DNA of 64,000 nucleotides, from the NCBI GenBank assembly GCA_023333565.1, contig JAJKFH010003575.1, positions 372,001-436,000 on the forward strand, written 5' to 3'. The notes under the pieces are model-generated. The model saw only the letters and a program-made list of their open reading frames with translations, was not told the origin of the DNA and searched no databases. Shown here piece by piece: positions 10,501-21,655 of the stretch (positions are counted from its first letter, which is position 1; each line of letters begins with the position of its first letter). The position numbers and the translations under genes were made by a program. The stretch comes from Puffinus mauretanicus. Lineage: Eukaryota; Chordata; Aves; Procellariiformes; Procellariidae.

Positions 10501-10955
10501 TTTATCCCAGAAAGCTCTTAAACACTCATTCAACATTTTGCATTTGCTAAAGCGCCGTTGATTTCACTTCTGCAGAGGATTATGAGTTCACTAAGCACCT
10601 GTGGCCTTTGGTAAATGTGTGGGTACAAGTACGTTGCTGAAACAAGCCCTGCAGCAACACGTGTTGTGGAAAAAAAGGAAACAATAGACGATATTTAGCT
10701 ATTTTTAAAATGCTGTTGTTGGAGAAAGCTGTTGACACCCTTTTCTTGCTCCCTAAGCAATGAAACCTGGTTTCCTACTCCTCTGCACATTTGCGTCCTG
10801 CAGTACTCCCAGTTCTTCCCAGTGTCCCCTACCATTTTGGTCAGGAAAGGGCAACCTACATTATTGCTGGTAGGGCCCCGAGGTACCATCTGGTGGACCA
10901 GTAGGCATTTGCTGACTGGTCAGTTGGCTGCTGCCTTGCAGGATGAGTAAGGAAT
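10501..10955. other. Unique noncoding DNA
   Basis: No gene or repeat is recognised. Overlapping frames at 10695-10950 on both strands have no domain. Confidence 0.5.
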
Positions 10956-11480
10956 TGCCTTTCCATTAGTGGGCCCATTAACATAGATTAATTTGCATGT
11001 AATTCTCTCCTAATTTGCCTTTAATTCTCTTTTCTCTGGTTGCTGATATTAATGAAACTTGGTAGCCCCACAGAGTGGCAAAGACCCTTTTCTGAAAGTG
11101 GGGTGATACTGGCCAACAAGCTTAAAAGTGTCGATGCTTAATGGCTAGGCAAAATGATCACACGGGCATCATTTTGTTCGGGAACCAGGCTAGGAGAGCA
11201 AAATAACTCCAGTCCCAATAAAAGGCACCATTTTTTTTCCATTCTTCTTCTTTTCTCAGTCTAAGATAAAATGGTTATGAAAGGTTTTTCCTTCTTTTAA
11301 TTTAAAGATAAAATTCACCTATGCACTGAAGCCTTGGAAGCAAGTTTTTAGCCCAAAGCACAAAATCATTACTTGATGAAGTTAGCCTTTGAGCAGCCAA
11401 ATTTCAAAAGAAAACATTGACTTGGGGTGCTTTTGCTTGTCACTTGAGAAGATTAAGCACCATATAGTGGGAAATAAAGA
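10956..11480. promoter_or_regulatory. AT-rich block with octamer and homeodomain cores, enhancer candidate
   Basis: This holds the POU octamer ATTTGCAT at 10991-10998, surrounded by ATTA/TAAT cores between 10977 and 11055. It is long, free of open frames and lacks repeat signatures. Regulatory function is inferred from motif density only. Confidence 0.3.
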
Positions 11481-11504
11481 CAACAGGAGGCCAAATACCG
11501 GGAA

Positions 11505-11605
11505 AATCTTTTATCTGGTGGAATTGCCTGCCGAGGGAAGCAAGGGATGCCCTTGTTGCTGATACTTTTAAAGTTAGATTAGGACAAGAATGAAAGCACC
11601 TACTG
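11505..11605 (+). mobile_element. Possible ancient CR1 fragment
   Basis: The segment GGAATTGCCTGCCGAGGGAAG, a later GATACTTTTAAAGTTAGATT and then AGGACAA resembles the CR1 region encoding the C-terminal W-N-x-L-P-x-E motif and its downstream end. It is highly degraded. It could also be another CR1/L3-type element. Confidence 0.4.
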
Positions 11606-12330
11606 CCTAATATCTAGATCCTGTTTCTTGTAATCTTAACGAAAATACTCTGACTGCAGAGGGTACAGCACAGTCTTCTCCCTTATCTCTCTGCTAATCA
11701 CTCTCTCCCTCCTCTGAAGCTACCTATAATGTCCATTGCTATGGTAACCGAGCATGGTATGTATCACAGACAAGATGACATATGCATCTTTTCCTGCTTT
11801 AATAGCTCCTCTGTTTAGGCTGCGGTCTTCCCTCATTGCCAAGTTCCCCAGCGGACATACGTACGCTGACTTCATGGGTTTTGCATCTCCTCACGGGCAG
11901 CTGCCACGCTCACCCGCTGAACCGCCGGCGCCGCGGAGCCCGATGGGTTGTCATCCAAACCAGCTTTGCACGGACCATAAATTTGTGATGCATTCCTCTG
12001 AGGTTTAATTACATGTATTTTTAACCGAGTGGCAAGAAAATATTTTGAAAGAAACAATGTTCATTGAGCTTAAAGTGTGATTACCCAATAGCTAAATATG
12101 CCTAGAGAAATGGGAGTTATTGCATTCTTGGCTTTGTCAGGCAGGTCAGTCATTAAACTTTAACAAATGAAGCCAATATTTTATCTCAGCAAGTTTGCAC
12201 CAGTGAACATTGATCCATTGGCTGTTTGTTCATGCTCCAAAGTACATGCCCATCAATACCCAGAAGCCTTGCAAATGGAAGGACGGGGTCATAATGAAAC
12301 AAGCAGACAGTTGTCAGCAATGCTTAGATG
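11606..12330. promoter_or_regulatory. Enhancer candidate with X-box and GC pocket
   Basis: ATTGCTATGGTAAC at 11735-11748 resembles an RFX X-box (two inverted half-sites). A CpG-bearing pocket lies at 11910-11945, inside otherwise AT-rich DNA. CCATAAA, a posterior-HOX type site, lies at about 11974-11980. Further AT-rich cores follow to 12330. No repeat signature is seen. This is a motif-level inference. Confidence 0.3.
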
Positions 12331-12595
12331 ATTTACATCATCTTGCAAAGAGTCAGCTGCAGAGAAAGCTCAAGATTTAATGGTAAAGGCAGAAGCTGGT
12401 CTTCTCCATCACAGAAGGGCATGTGGGGTGGTATGAGCTGCAAACACAGCCTGTCTCCTTCCTTGGAGTCCCTCAGCAACAAGTGCTCAGGACTATTTCT
12501 GTTGCAAGAGATAAGAGCACCAGAAGCCTTCACTGAGACGATAGTTGGATTAGTAAGAGATGGTGCCTTCTGCAAAGACCTTACATCTCAGTGGG
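12331..12595. other. Unique noncoding DNA
   Basis: No gene or repeat is recognised. Overlapping frames on both strands (12328-12654 +, 12333-12575 -) have no domain. Confidence 0.5.
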
Positions 12596-12599
12596 GACA

Positions 12600-12665
12600 G
12601 GCACACACAGCTTTAGATGGGAAGAAGACACAGAGAAGGAAAGGGACTTCCTGAAGTTCCTGACA
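12600..12665 (-). repeat. Worn MIR-like SINE fragment
   Basis: The + strand shows TTTAGATGGGAAGAAGACAC, AGAGAAGGAAAGGGACTTCC. This is the complement of the MIR core-to-tail region (the segment normally reading GATGAGGAAACTGAGGC...AAGTGACTT). Only about 65 bp are left. Confidence 0.45.
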
Positions 12666-15115
12666 TCAACCTGACTTCACACCAATCTTGGCCAGGGGGA
12701 CCTGAAGAGGTCCAGCAATAAGATGTTGGTTCCATAATGCTCTGCAGCAAACAAAGGTCCTCTTGTTTCGCCTTCTGAGCGCTGAGCTTGATGTGTTGCC
12801 TTCCTTTTATTCATCCTCTCCCCCTCAAGAAGGAAACATGAAGGTTGAAGGAGCAAGGCTTGCTTGCCCTTGCCTTGCCAAACAGAAGCTGAATGAAATT
12901 TCTCTACCTAAATGCATGGGGATGTAAACACTGCGGAGGGGAAAGAGCTAGTTAAGCTGAAAGCTGCCTCTGGAACACAAATAACTGGATATGATGGGGC
13001 AGAAATGTATTACGGCTGGAAACGCGATGTTTTCTGTCTCAGGTTGTGAGATAGAACTAGCAAGGCATAGATATAATGGCCCAGGAGTTTTTGCTAATTC
13101 TTTGAGGCATATCATATTTCATATCTGTGGGCAAAACCATATCTATTTGGTGGGTTTCCTCTCCCTCCTTTACCCCCTTTTAATCTTACTCTGCCCTCCT
13201 GCCTGCAGCAAAGCTCCCCAGGAGCTCACTTCCCATCCAAATCCCAAATCCCAAACCTCGAGTCTCGTGGTTTCTTCTGAAGCACACAGATGACTCAGAG
13301 CACGCCAGGGAGCTACGCGGCAAAGAGTGGGCTCCACTGGAGAGAAAAGGTGCATTTTTCTTATGGAGTAATGAAGGTGCCGAGTTATCCTGCGATAAAA
13401 AAATGAGGAAGAAAAGGCCGCTCCGTTTTATTGGGAGGCACGTTCGTGGGAATCGGTGTGATGTATAAACACCTGAAGGGCCTCTTTGCTGGGCTAGTGG
13501 GGCTTGTGCATATTGTTCCTGCTAAGGTAAAAACACGTTTGTGTGTGCCAGCTGTAATGAGGCTGTATTTCCAACAGAGCTGGCTCTCTCGGCAGATTAT
13601 CTTTTCCCCTGAATGATACAAAAAATTTCTGCTATCTCTGCCTATAACCTGCTCCCACTGAGTGTTTTGGTGAAGCTGCTGGACTCTATTGTGCAAATTG
13701 TTTATGGTTTTAGACGTTATTGTGGGTGAGCGAGTGAATAGCTGAGACCTGGGCTTCCCAGGGGAAGCCTGCTCTTACTAAGCCCAAGGAAATGTAATTA
13801 CCCTCAAGCCCCTCTGTTGGCCAACAGCACATGGAGGGGAGAAGGCAGAGAGGAGAAGTGATGCAAAAACCTGATTTCATAGAAAAACAGGCTAAACACA
13901 CAGATTTCTTAGGAGCAAGAAGCAGCTCTGACTTACGTAGTGAGACCGTCTCAGTAGGAGAGGTGTCCCTGGTAGTTTCTTAGTTCCTCTGTTCTTTTTG
14001 TCTTTTGAACAGTGTGATGAGGTTGAAAGGCCTCAGATGGACTGCAGCTTCCTGGAGGCCCATTTTCTGATCATTCCCTGATTGTAAATTGATTTTTTCT
14101 TATTTGAAATGGAGGTAGCCCGTGCTATCACTGGAGGCACCTCCCGAGTCTGGTGGCAACAGGTTCTGTCCCATTCTTCCTCCTGGTGTGGGTAAGCCAC
14201 GGCTGGGACAGCCTGGGGTTTCTTCCCACCCATGTGTCATTTCCTGGTGTCAGTAGTGAGAAAAATTAGCTATATTGGCACTTCGCAAGCTGCATTAAGT
14301 GATCGCCGGAGCCTAGCTGCTGCAGCTCCTAGGAGGGCGTGAATATGGGTTGTCTCTGGAGGGATCACACAGATAGGGTCCAATCAGAATGATGCATGAA
14401 AAACTATTTTTTAAACTCAATCAGATGGATTTTCTTGAATGTCTGGAAAAGTGTTAATGTCACCCTTGTAGACAACACAGGTAAGCAAGTGCCAAAGACT
14501 TCTCTGGGTCTTTATATATGCTGGGGTTTAGTCCCCTCTCTCTGTCCACTCCCACCCAATAACCCAGGTCACTCACAGGAGCTGGAGTGTGTAACTGCTA
14601 GTGGTTGATGACCTCTTGACTAAGCCAAGCTGATCAAGCTTGAGTGTATGTCTTTGGTCTTCTGCCACCTCTTTGCTTTCTGTCTTACTTCCACCATCTT
14701 TCAGCTGTTCCAGTTTGCTCCTTGATTCTTCTCTTCTCTTGACCTGAGTCTTCTCCCCTTGCTTCTTCATTAATCTTAAAATTGTTCCTCTTCGCATCTG
14801 CTTTGGCCCAAAGACATCCGTGGTTCCTTCTGTTTGATACCTACTCCACTGAAGGCAGGTGGTCCTGTTGCTCAGGGCAATGCTGTAGGTATCTCAGACT
14901 GATACAGCTCCATGAAGACACCCTTAGTCCCTGAGGCTGTGACTTTCTATGCAACAACATTACTGAAGGAATATGTCTTTAAAAACTCCTTCTGGAGGAA
15001 GTCCTCAGGTATGCTTATGCTGCCTGAGAAATACAAATTAATCTTTTTGTTCTCTTCCTGCATTTTTCTCTCTCCAATTGCTGTCCCTACTCCTGCACCA
15101 GCCACGTCAGTGTTT
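12666..15115. other. Unique noncoding DNA, no gene recognised
   Basis: This has moderate composition and scattered CpGs at 13290-13470 but no repeat signature. An 8-bp dyad GGCTTCCC/GGGAAGCC lies at 13752-13769. A GT-AG-like donor (ACACAG|GTAAGC) occurs at about 14474-14484 without a convincing coding exon beside it. Pyrimidine-rich sequence runs from 14640 to 14770. Confidence 0.45.
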
Positions 15116-15119
15116 ATTG

Positions 15120-15555
15120 GAAGTTTGTGTTAACAAAAGTATTTTTACTATGTGTGAAGACCATCATCCCCAATTCTGATATGTCTGCCAATTGCTTGGT
15201 GTCATTTGCATCAGATAAGGTTTTTAACGGTATAACACCGTTGTCATGAGACTCATCTCAGCTTGGGTTGTGACTACACCGTATAGGAAGATGACGAAAC
15301 GTTAACGGTTACTCTGCGCAGCCTTCTGACTTGAAGCCGTTGCTTCACTTTCTCCTTGCTCCCACTGCGCCCGCAGAGCAATTGTAGTTACGATGCTTTT
15401 AGCTGGAACGCGTCTGATTTTGTTACTTTTTACGGCGCTTCTCTCAAAATGAAAGCAAATATCCTCAAAAGCAGCTTTAATTGCCATCTCGCTCTTTTTC
15501 TACCCACCATCAGAGCGCAGACATTTGATCTAACCCTCTCCCACACTTGAGCATT
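15120..15555. promoter_or_regulatory. CpG-retaining element with a MYB-site cluster
   Basis: Four exact YAACGG sites lie within 118 bp: TAACGG at 15225-15230, CCGTTG (reverse CAACGG) at 15238-15243, TAACGG at 15303-15308 and CCGTTG at 15337-15342. An octamer ATTTGCAT lies at 15204-15211. CpGs are kept through 15290-15530, unlike the surrounding DNA. There is no repeat signature, and the block ends where a LINE remnant begins. MYB or B-MYB binding is inferred, not shown. Confidence 0.4.
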
Positions 15556-15559
15556 TTTC

Positions 15560-17000
15560 AGCCATTGCTTCCTATGTAATTTACCTTAATCAGTCAACAA
15601 TTACTTCCGTTGTGATTTTCCCACTGCCCTGTAATGTATGTCTTTATAGTTTCACTGGTGGCAGTAACACGTGCATGATTTTTGACCAATGATTTGATAC
15701 CTCCTCTTTTCCTCAGGCGTGGGGTGATCTCTGATGGTCCTGGGACATGCGCTGCTAAAAGGATGGAAGATACTGTTGCTACTATATAGTCTTTTCTATT
15801 TCGTCATCTGACGTTGGCTCAGGGTTGATGGCTTTTTTGTCTTGCAAGCTACGCTCTTGATGTTGATCTGGCGTGATTGTATCCAGGTAGATGAGATACT
15901 ACGTCTCCACCTTCCCATTCACGTTTGCTATCAGGCCACCAGGACTCCTCGTGGTGCTCCCAGCACTGGCACGCTGTTGTTCTCATTGAACACAATCTTC
16001 TTCCATCTCAATTTTACACCTTATTTTCCTGGTGCTTCTCTATACCCTGAAAAGGTTTACTTGCCTTTGGAAATTTTCCTCTGCTTTGTTTTGTGCTTTT
16101 ATTTCCACTCTCCCATGATCCTTGTCTCTGTTTGCATTTTCGCTCTTGTTTTGATGTTTGTCCAGCTCCTCCTTGTTTGCTTAGGCCTCCCAATAAGTTC
16201 CCTACTGTGTTCTCTATTGCTTCCTTAAATATTTCCCATCTGGTCTCTACTGAGATTTCTTTATCATTCCAGATTAATGACCTGAAATGCTCTCCAAGCA
16301 TTACCTTCTCTGTCTCTCTCAAAGACTTGCCTTTTAAACTTTGCAGGATCAAATTTAGCTCCAGTGTCACCCATCTTTCTCTTGGGCTTTAATGTGTTCG
16401 TCCTCTTTCCAGTAAGTACTTCATGATCGCTGCTGCCCTTCAGCATCGCTATAGACTTTCACATCCAGCAGTGACTCTGTTGTGCCTTTTGCAGATAATC
16501 ATGTGGTCCATCTGTTTTTGTGTGTGACCAGCTGGTGACCCCTTGTAAATCCATGAGGGAGCCAAATGCCACCGGTGATCAGACTTCACACCTCACAGCA
16601 ACTCCTCAACTTCTCACCAGTTCAACTCCTCCCAGTCCCACGTGGCCCAGCATACTCTTTCGCTTGTTATTTCTGCTTTCATCCTCTATGTTCCCAGCTT
16701 TCACCTTCACAACTGCCTCATAAGCTGGGGCCTCGTTTCCGACGCCGTATTGACAAAATTTGTATTTTCCCTTCTTTACAACTTGTTTTCGTGCATAACA
16801 GAAAATCAGAGCTAGGCAGAGATTACTGCAGGCTGCAGTAAATATTGCTGTGATGATCCTCTCAGGCACTAGTTTCCCGTTGTTCACAGAAGTCCTTATT
16901 CCTTTTGCACATGGGGGCAATATTACTCTTTTGGGAAAAAAAAAAAAAGAAAGAAGTATAATATCAAATTACCTGTGCCTCCAGGGTGTCTCTGGTTTAG
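15560..17000 (-). mobile_element. Decayed RTE-clade LINE (endonuclease and start of reverse transcriptase)
   Basis: Translated leftward in several frames, with stops and frameshifts, the order of motifs fits an RTE retrotransposon. PERIITA lies at about 16846-16866, followed by a GHVGLG-like motif (family GKHGLG) near 16630. GGIWLPH is at about 16555-16575 (family GGT.FPH), QMDHMII near 16490-16510 (family NQIDHI) and a SSDHEV-like motif near 16420-16435. KFDPAKFK and RWEIFKEAIENTVGNLLG follow at about 16345 and 16195-16250. The reverse transcriptase start then gives NGKVET, EPTSDDEIEKTI (15788-15823) and PGPSEITPRL (family PGPDGIP.EL, about 15715-15745). Homology fades near 15560, so the catalytic YADD region is missing. 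The element is inactive and old. An AviRTE-type element is possible, but subfamily cannot be set by eye. Confidence 0.8.
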
Positions 17001-18810
17001 CAGCTGTGGATGCGTAGCTCAGCTGTGCTGCTCACTGGCCTGGGGTGAGAGGCAGGTCCAGGAGCCCATCTCAGAAGCTTATGGTGTGTTCAGCCATTCT
17101 CCAACCTCCATGACCATTTCCATGTGTTTGGGTCATCAGTCAGATTGAATTGCAAACCTCCTCCTTCAACAAGTTCTGGATATAATGACTGGTTATGCCT
17201 CTCTGGTTTATGTCAAAGCCTCGCCATCCTTTGCTGGCATGGGTATCAGTGCCACCTTCATATCTTGCCTTCCACAACTGAAGTTTGGACTGCTTTGATT
17301 TAAAATCTGAGTTTTCCTCTGCCTACATAGACAAGGTGAAATGAGCTTCTTTAGTAGAAGATGCAACTTCTTTTGCTTTAGAGGAGACAAATTCATGACA
17401 TTTTATTCAGTAATATTTGATGTGACATTCCCGGGTCATTCCCATCCATCACCTAAATATGGAGCTGCAAAGAGTCTGGATCCCGGCACAGGAGCAACCC
17501 GTCTTCCTGTAATTTTTAGGATATGTGTTTAATAAGATGTTTATTAAAATATTCTGAAGTAGAAACAGTGAACAGAAAGGACATAAAAGGATGGGATTCA
17601 GTTTGAAATTAAGGTACGTACATTTATGTGTCTGTTTTAGGTGTCTGCATGTGAGATATGCATCTAAGCTCCCACAGCAGTGAATGGAAATGCGGTTGCT
17701 GCCTAAATACAACCATCCAGTGCTACGTGAGATGCTGGCTGGGCGTTCCTGCTGGCCTACAGCTGTCAGTCCCTTAGGGCACAGGAGTGAACCGGTCTTT
17801 TGTCATATCACCCGGCACCACTTGGATGTGTCAGACACCCAATGCCACCTCAAAAGGCAGTTGGTGTTTTCATTTGCACTAGCTAAGCCTCTAGTCAACA
17901 CCGGCAATGTAGTCCAGATTCAACTAAGCAAACACGGTGTTGGGTTTTAGAGGCAACTGAATCCCTTTGCAGCCCCATCAACTGTGCAGACCAAATCTCC
18001 ACCGATTGTGGTGCAGTCTCAGATGCCCACGGAGACATTTATGCTTATGTGCCTCACCAAAGTACAACAGGGAGGTCATCTACCTCAAGGAATGATGTCA
18101 TCAGCTTAAATTATCCCTCTTCTGTTACCACTTCAAAACATCCAGAGTTTGGATTAACAGTGGACAGTCAATGCAATTTTTTAGTAGTTCATTCTAGAAT
18201 CCTCCCAGAAACAGCCAAGCCCAAATCACCCTTGCATTGCTCTCAGTTTTGTCACTTAAACCACTACAAAATAGTATGAGATACGGCCAGAATGGTGTCC
18301 TTTGATACTCGTTTTGTGGGGTACAAATGAATAAATCCAGGGCAATGCCCAAAGAGTTTCACTGGGAATTTCCTACTAGCCACAACCGGTATGCCACAGA
18401 GAGAGAGATACTCCTTGGGATCCCAGACTGTAGTGATCCCTAACGGCATTTCTGAACAACTGGAGCATGCCTGAAAACACTGTATGGAGGAAGGAGCTGA
18501 AATGTGATGAGCAGAGCAGCTTGGTCCATGTTTCATCACGTTCAATGTAGAAAAAGCAAGATGCAACTGGTGTTTCACATCTAAGGCGAGTGGTGCAAAT
18601 GTAGATCAGCTGTGATCTTTCTGTGATCACAAAGTTTGTTCCCTTCTGTGAACCGTTAATGACAATGTGTATATTGATTGCATATCACCTTCCCTCCTTA
18701 ACAGCTAAAATAGACAGCACAGCTGGGCCTAACTAGGGCTGGAATAGGACAATGAAGGACAAAACCATCTGTAACTGCTATTTTTTCTTAACCAGCCGTA
18801 ACCAAAGTCC
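17001..18810. other. Unique noncoding DNA, no gene recognised
   Basis: No gene is recognised. A minus-strand frame of about 60 codons with no start (around 17150-17330) is open but matches nothing I know. It lies at the 5' side of the RTE remnant, yet does not resemble the RTE N-terminus. The rest carries no signal I can name. Confidence 0.45.
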
Positions 18811-18814
18811 CAAC

Positions 18815-18990
18815 AATGATTCAGAGATCCCAGGGCTGGAAGGAACCAGCATGATCATCTAAACTGACCTGCTGCATCATTAAAGCAACAAAATTTCACT
18901 CATTATGAAGTCCACCGATATGGGACTGACTATGCCAGAGCACATCTTCTCAGGAGATGTCCACTCTTGACTCACAGCCCCTTACAGGAA
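18815..18990 (-). mobile_element. Ancient CR1 LINE fragment
   Basis: The + strand reads as a reversed CR1 3' region of an old subfamily. CAGGGCTGGAAGGAACCAGC and ATGATCATCTAAACTGACCT are followed by a degraded 'aatttcac' and a CATCTTCTCAGGAGATGTCC segment leading to TCTTGACTC. The order matches the old CR1 pattern shared by birds and other reptiles. It is about 175 bp long with many changes. Confidence 0.7.
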
Positions 18991-19888
18991 CAGTCGATAC
19001 CTAGATAGAAATATACACTTAGTTATGAGAGAAACTAATAGACAGTTCTCAAAAATACATAGCTCAGAGTCTGTACTTAGGAAAATCAATTAAATATATC
19101 AAATTGCCAAAGCTACTCTGCACAACGTAACGATCAGTAAAACCATGGTCAGACCAGAGACCTGCCAACACATGATTTCCTCTCCTGGTGATTTTCTTGG
19201 TTGTTCTTATCTGCTTATGCCTTCAGGGGTGGCTTGAGCTTCTGAGTGATGTCTTGCACAGCCAAGATATAGCTGCATTCATTGGCTTAGACTGCAAGAT
19301 GGTACAGGCTGGACCATGGTTTGCTTAGCCTTGCTTTTCCCCAGGCCAAGTCTCCTCCAATGAAACTGAGCCTTTCTTCCAGATAGATTCACATCTAGTA
19401 ACAGTGTTTTAAGCAGAGACTTCTTTTCTCCTGAGCTGCAGTTCACAGACCCTAAAACTGAACCATCCCAACAGATGCAGGAGAGCTGAAGGTAGTGCTG
19501 GCATCTAGACCATTGGGCCTCCCATATTCAAAGCACTGACCCACAGACTTCAATACCCAAAGGATGTCTAATTAAATCACAGCGAGTGTTATTGAGAGCC
19601 AAAGCATAGCTCAGCATTACTCGATGCTATGCTGTGATGTCTGTGATGGTGAGTAGAGGGTGGTTTCCCCTGGAAGTGACTTCAGTGACACTTTCCGTTT
19701 CCTTTTTCCATCAAAACACATGAAAAGTGATAAAGTTTAGCACTCACAGGAGAGGTTTTCCAAGCTGCCTGTGGGCATCTGGATGTGTGTTTCCTATTAA
19801 AACAGATCTCCAAATACAAAGGCCGCTTGGAAAATCCCAGCTCTTTGTGGAGATGCAAAGCAAGCAGTCGGAAGTCTATGATTCTTAC
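18991..19888. other. Unique noncoding DNA
   Basis: No gene or repeat is recognised up to the CR1 insertion. Confidence 0.5.
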
Positions 19889-19892
19889 CATG

Positions 19893-20242
19893 CTCTACAA
19901 CTACCTGAAAGGAGGTTGTAGTGAGGTGGGGGTTGGTCTCTTCTCCCAAGTAACAGGTGATAGGACGAGAGGAAATGGCCTCAAGTTGCACCAAGGGAGG
20001 TTTAGGTTGGACATTAGGAGAAATTTCTTTACTGAAAGAGTGGTCAGGCCTTGGAACAGGCTGCCCAGGGAAGTGGTGGAGTCCCCATCCCTGGAAGTAT
20101 TTAAAAGACGTGTAGATGAGGCGCTTAGGGACATGGTTTAGTGGGCATGGTGGTGTTGAGTTGATGGTTGGACTCGATCTCAGAGGTCTTTTCCAACCTT
20201 AATGATTCTGTGGTTCTATGATTCTATGATTCTATGATTCTA
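19893..20242 (+). mobile_element. CR1 LINE, 5'-truncated, relatively young
   Basis: This starts at CTCTACAACTACCTGAAAGG. It keeps the C-terminal part of the ORF2 polyprotein (endonuclease/reverse transcriptase) open to a TAG at 20139-20141, with the motifs RNFFTERVV and WNRLPREVV. The noncoding tail follows and ends in ATTCTATG-type 8-bp repeats (20208-20242). Birds carry thousands of such 5'-truncated copies. The intact frame and clean tail suggest a fairly recent insertion. It cannot move on its own because most of ORF2 is absent. It shares its subfamily with the copy at 53546-53687. Confidence 0.95.
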
Positions 20243-20264
20243 AGTCATACAGGGAATTTCTTTC

Positions 20265-20375
20265 TCTGGGATTTGAGCACTTAACTCTCTTATCTCAATC
20301 TCGGCGCCTCTAGAACTGGCCCGCATTTTTATGCATTAAACCACTGGGCCAACTCTTGTCCCAACAGCAAGTTCA
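20265..20375 (-). repeat. Worn MIR-like SINE fragment next to the CR1 tail
   Basis: The + strand runs from TCTGGGATTTGAGCACTTAA to ATTAAACCACTGGGCCAACT. This is the complement of the tRNA-like head of MIR-type SINEs (the 'taaccactaggcca' signature reversed). The adjacent CR1 tail ends about 20 bp before it, so the CR1 probably inserted beside or into this older element. Confidence 0.5.
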
Positions 20376-21600
20376 GCCTATTCCAACTTGGGATCCTACT
20401 AGTCATTAGAAGACTAAAATCATTAAATAACTATGAAGGCACGTAATGGAGATACTCTCCCCATGCTACGCTGTTCCCAGTATGTCACCCATCTGTCTAT
20501 GCGGTGCCACCACCAGTGCAACATGGGGAGGGTATATAGGTGGTATAAGATGAGAGGAGGAGGCTGTGGCATGAAAAGTCTGAGAGACCAGAACTTGCTT
20601 TTCCATTGGGTCTATTGCAGCCAGAATTGTTAATCTGCACAAACTGCAACCCCTCTCTAATTCCCTCCAGCCTTAGAGGCAGAGGTGGAACGAGGAGGAT
20701 GGATTGCAGATTTAGAAACAGGATATCAGCTTTCTTATAATCACAGATTTTAAAATGGGAGAGGCATTAAAATATCACCTTTCTTGACCTCCCCTGGGGC
20801 CCAGAAGTTCCCATGCTTTGAGGGGAGCTTGTTACCAGCACCTAGGATGCTGTTGCATTTCCAAATAAGTAGACATGGCAAATGCATTTTAGAAATAGGC
20901 ATAAAATCTCAGCAGCGACTGAACAACAACTGCCTTTGTCTCTCAACCTCCCCCCAAATGCTTATACAATTGAAAATGAAATTGCACCTCTGGGCTGAGC
21001 TGCAGCCGTGCTCCTCAGAGGCCCCTTCAATCCAATTGGCAAAGGCTGGGGTCTGGCAAGGCTTAGTCAGCTCGTGTTTGCAAAACGCTTTGGAAATGAA
21101 AACTGCTGCGCAGCACTGAGTCATGCAGCTGTGACTATGGAAAAGCGAAGTTTGTGGAGCCTAGGAGTAAATCTGGATCCCTTGTGGAGAGCAACTGGGA
21201 TCTGTGGGTTAAGTGTAGAGTTCATATTAGCAACAATAACTCAGGATGGGGCACGGGGGACCTCAGCATTATAGACTGCTCTAGGAAAAGGGAAGTCTTG
21301 GGTGTTTTTGCGGGCAGAGTAGCCTGTTTGGGACCGACAGGCATTGCACTTTGGACGTGTATTCTGCTCCCCGATACAATGGCAGAAGTCTGGCTGTGCA
21401 CCGTGGAGGGAAGCACTGCTGCTCTGGATTAGTGATAACCTTGCAGAGAGAAAGGAATGAACGTGGTCAGCAAAACCAGGCATTTAACCAAAGAGAAACA
21501 AGACCATATAATGTTTCTGTATCCAGGACAGCTCTCATTGTCAGTCCTGGGCACCCGTATTGCCTGACTGCCACGGTAACTGGTGCCCTCCCTACCTCCT
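20376..21600. other. Unique noncoding DNA
   Basis: No gene is recognised. The open frames at 20784-21119 and 21008-21432 overlap each other and frames on the other strand, with no domain content. Confidence 0.5.
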
Positions 21601-21604
21601 GTGC

Positions 21605-21655
21605 TGTGTTGGTGATGATTCCCATCTGATGGGTGAGGAATTGGGGCAAAAGGGC
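21605..21655 (-). repeat. Short MIR-like scrap
   Basis: The + strand segment GATTCCCATCTGATGGGTGA followed by GGAATTGGGGCAAA resembles the complement of the MIR tail (CCCATTTTACAGATGAGGAAACTGAGGC). About 50 bp only. Confidence 0.4.

Noticed and set aside
13752..13769. 8-bp dyad GGCTTCCC/GGGAAGCC with a 2-bp gap
   Set aside because: Short dyads of this size are expected by chance in 64 kb, and nothing nearby supports a function.
14470..14490. Splice-donor-like CAG|GTAAGC
   Set aside because: No coding exon, conserved peptide or matching acceptor was found upstream or downstream.
16014..16370. 118-codon minus-strand frame considered as a host gene
   Set aside because: Its RWEIFKEAIE segment and neighbouring frames follow RTE endonuclease-to-reverse-transcriptase order, so it is part of the LINE remnant.
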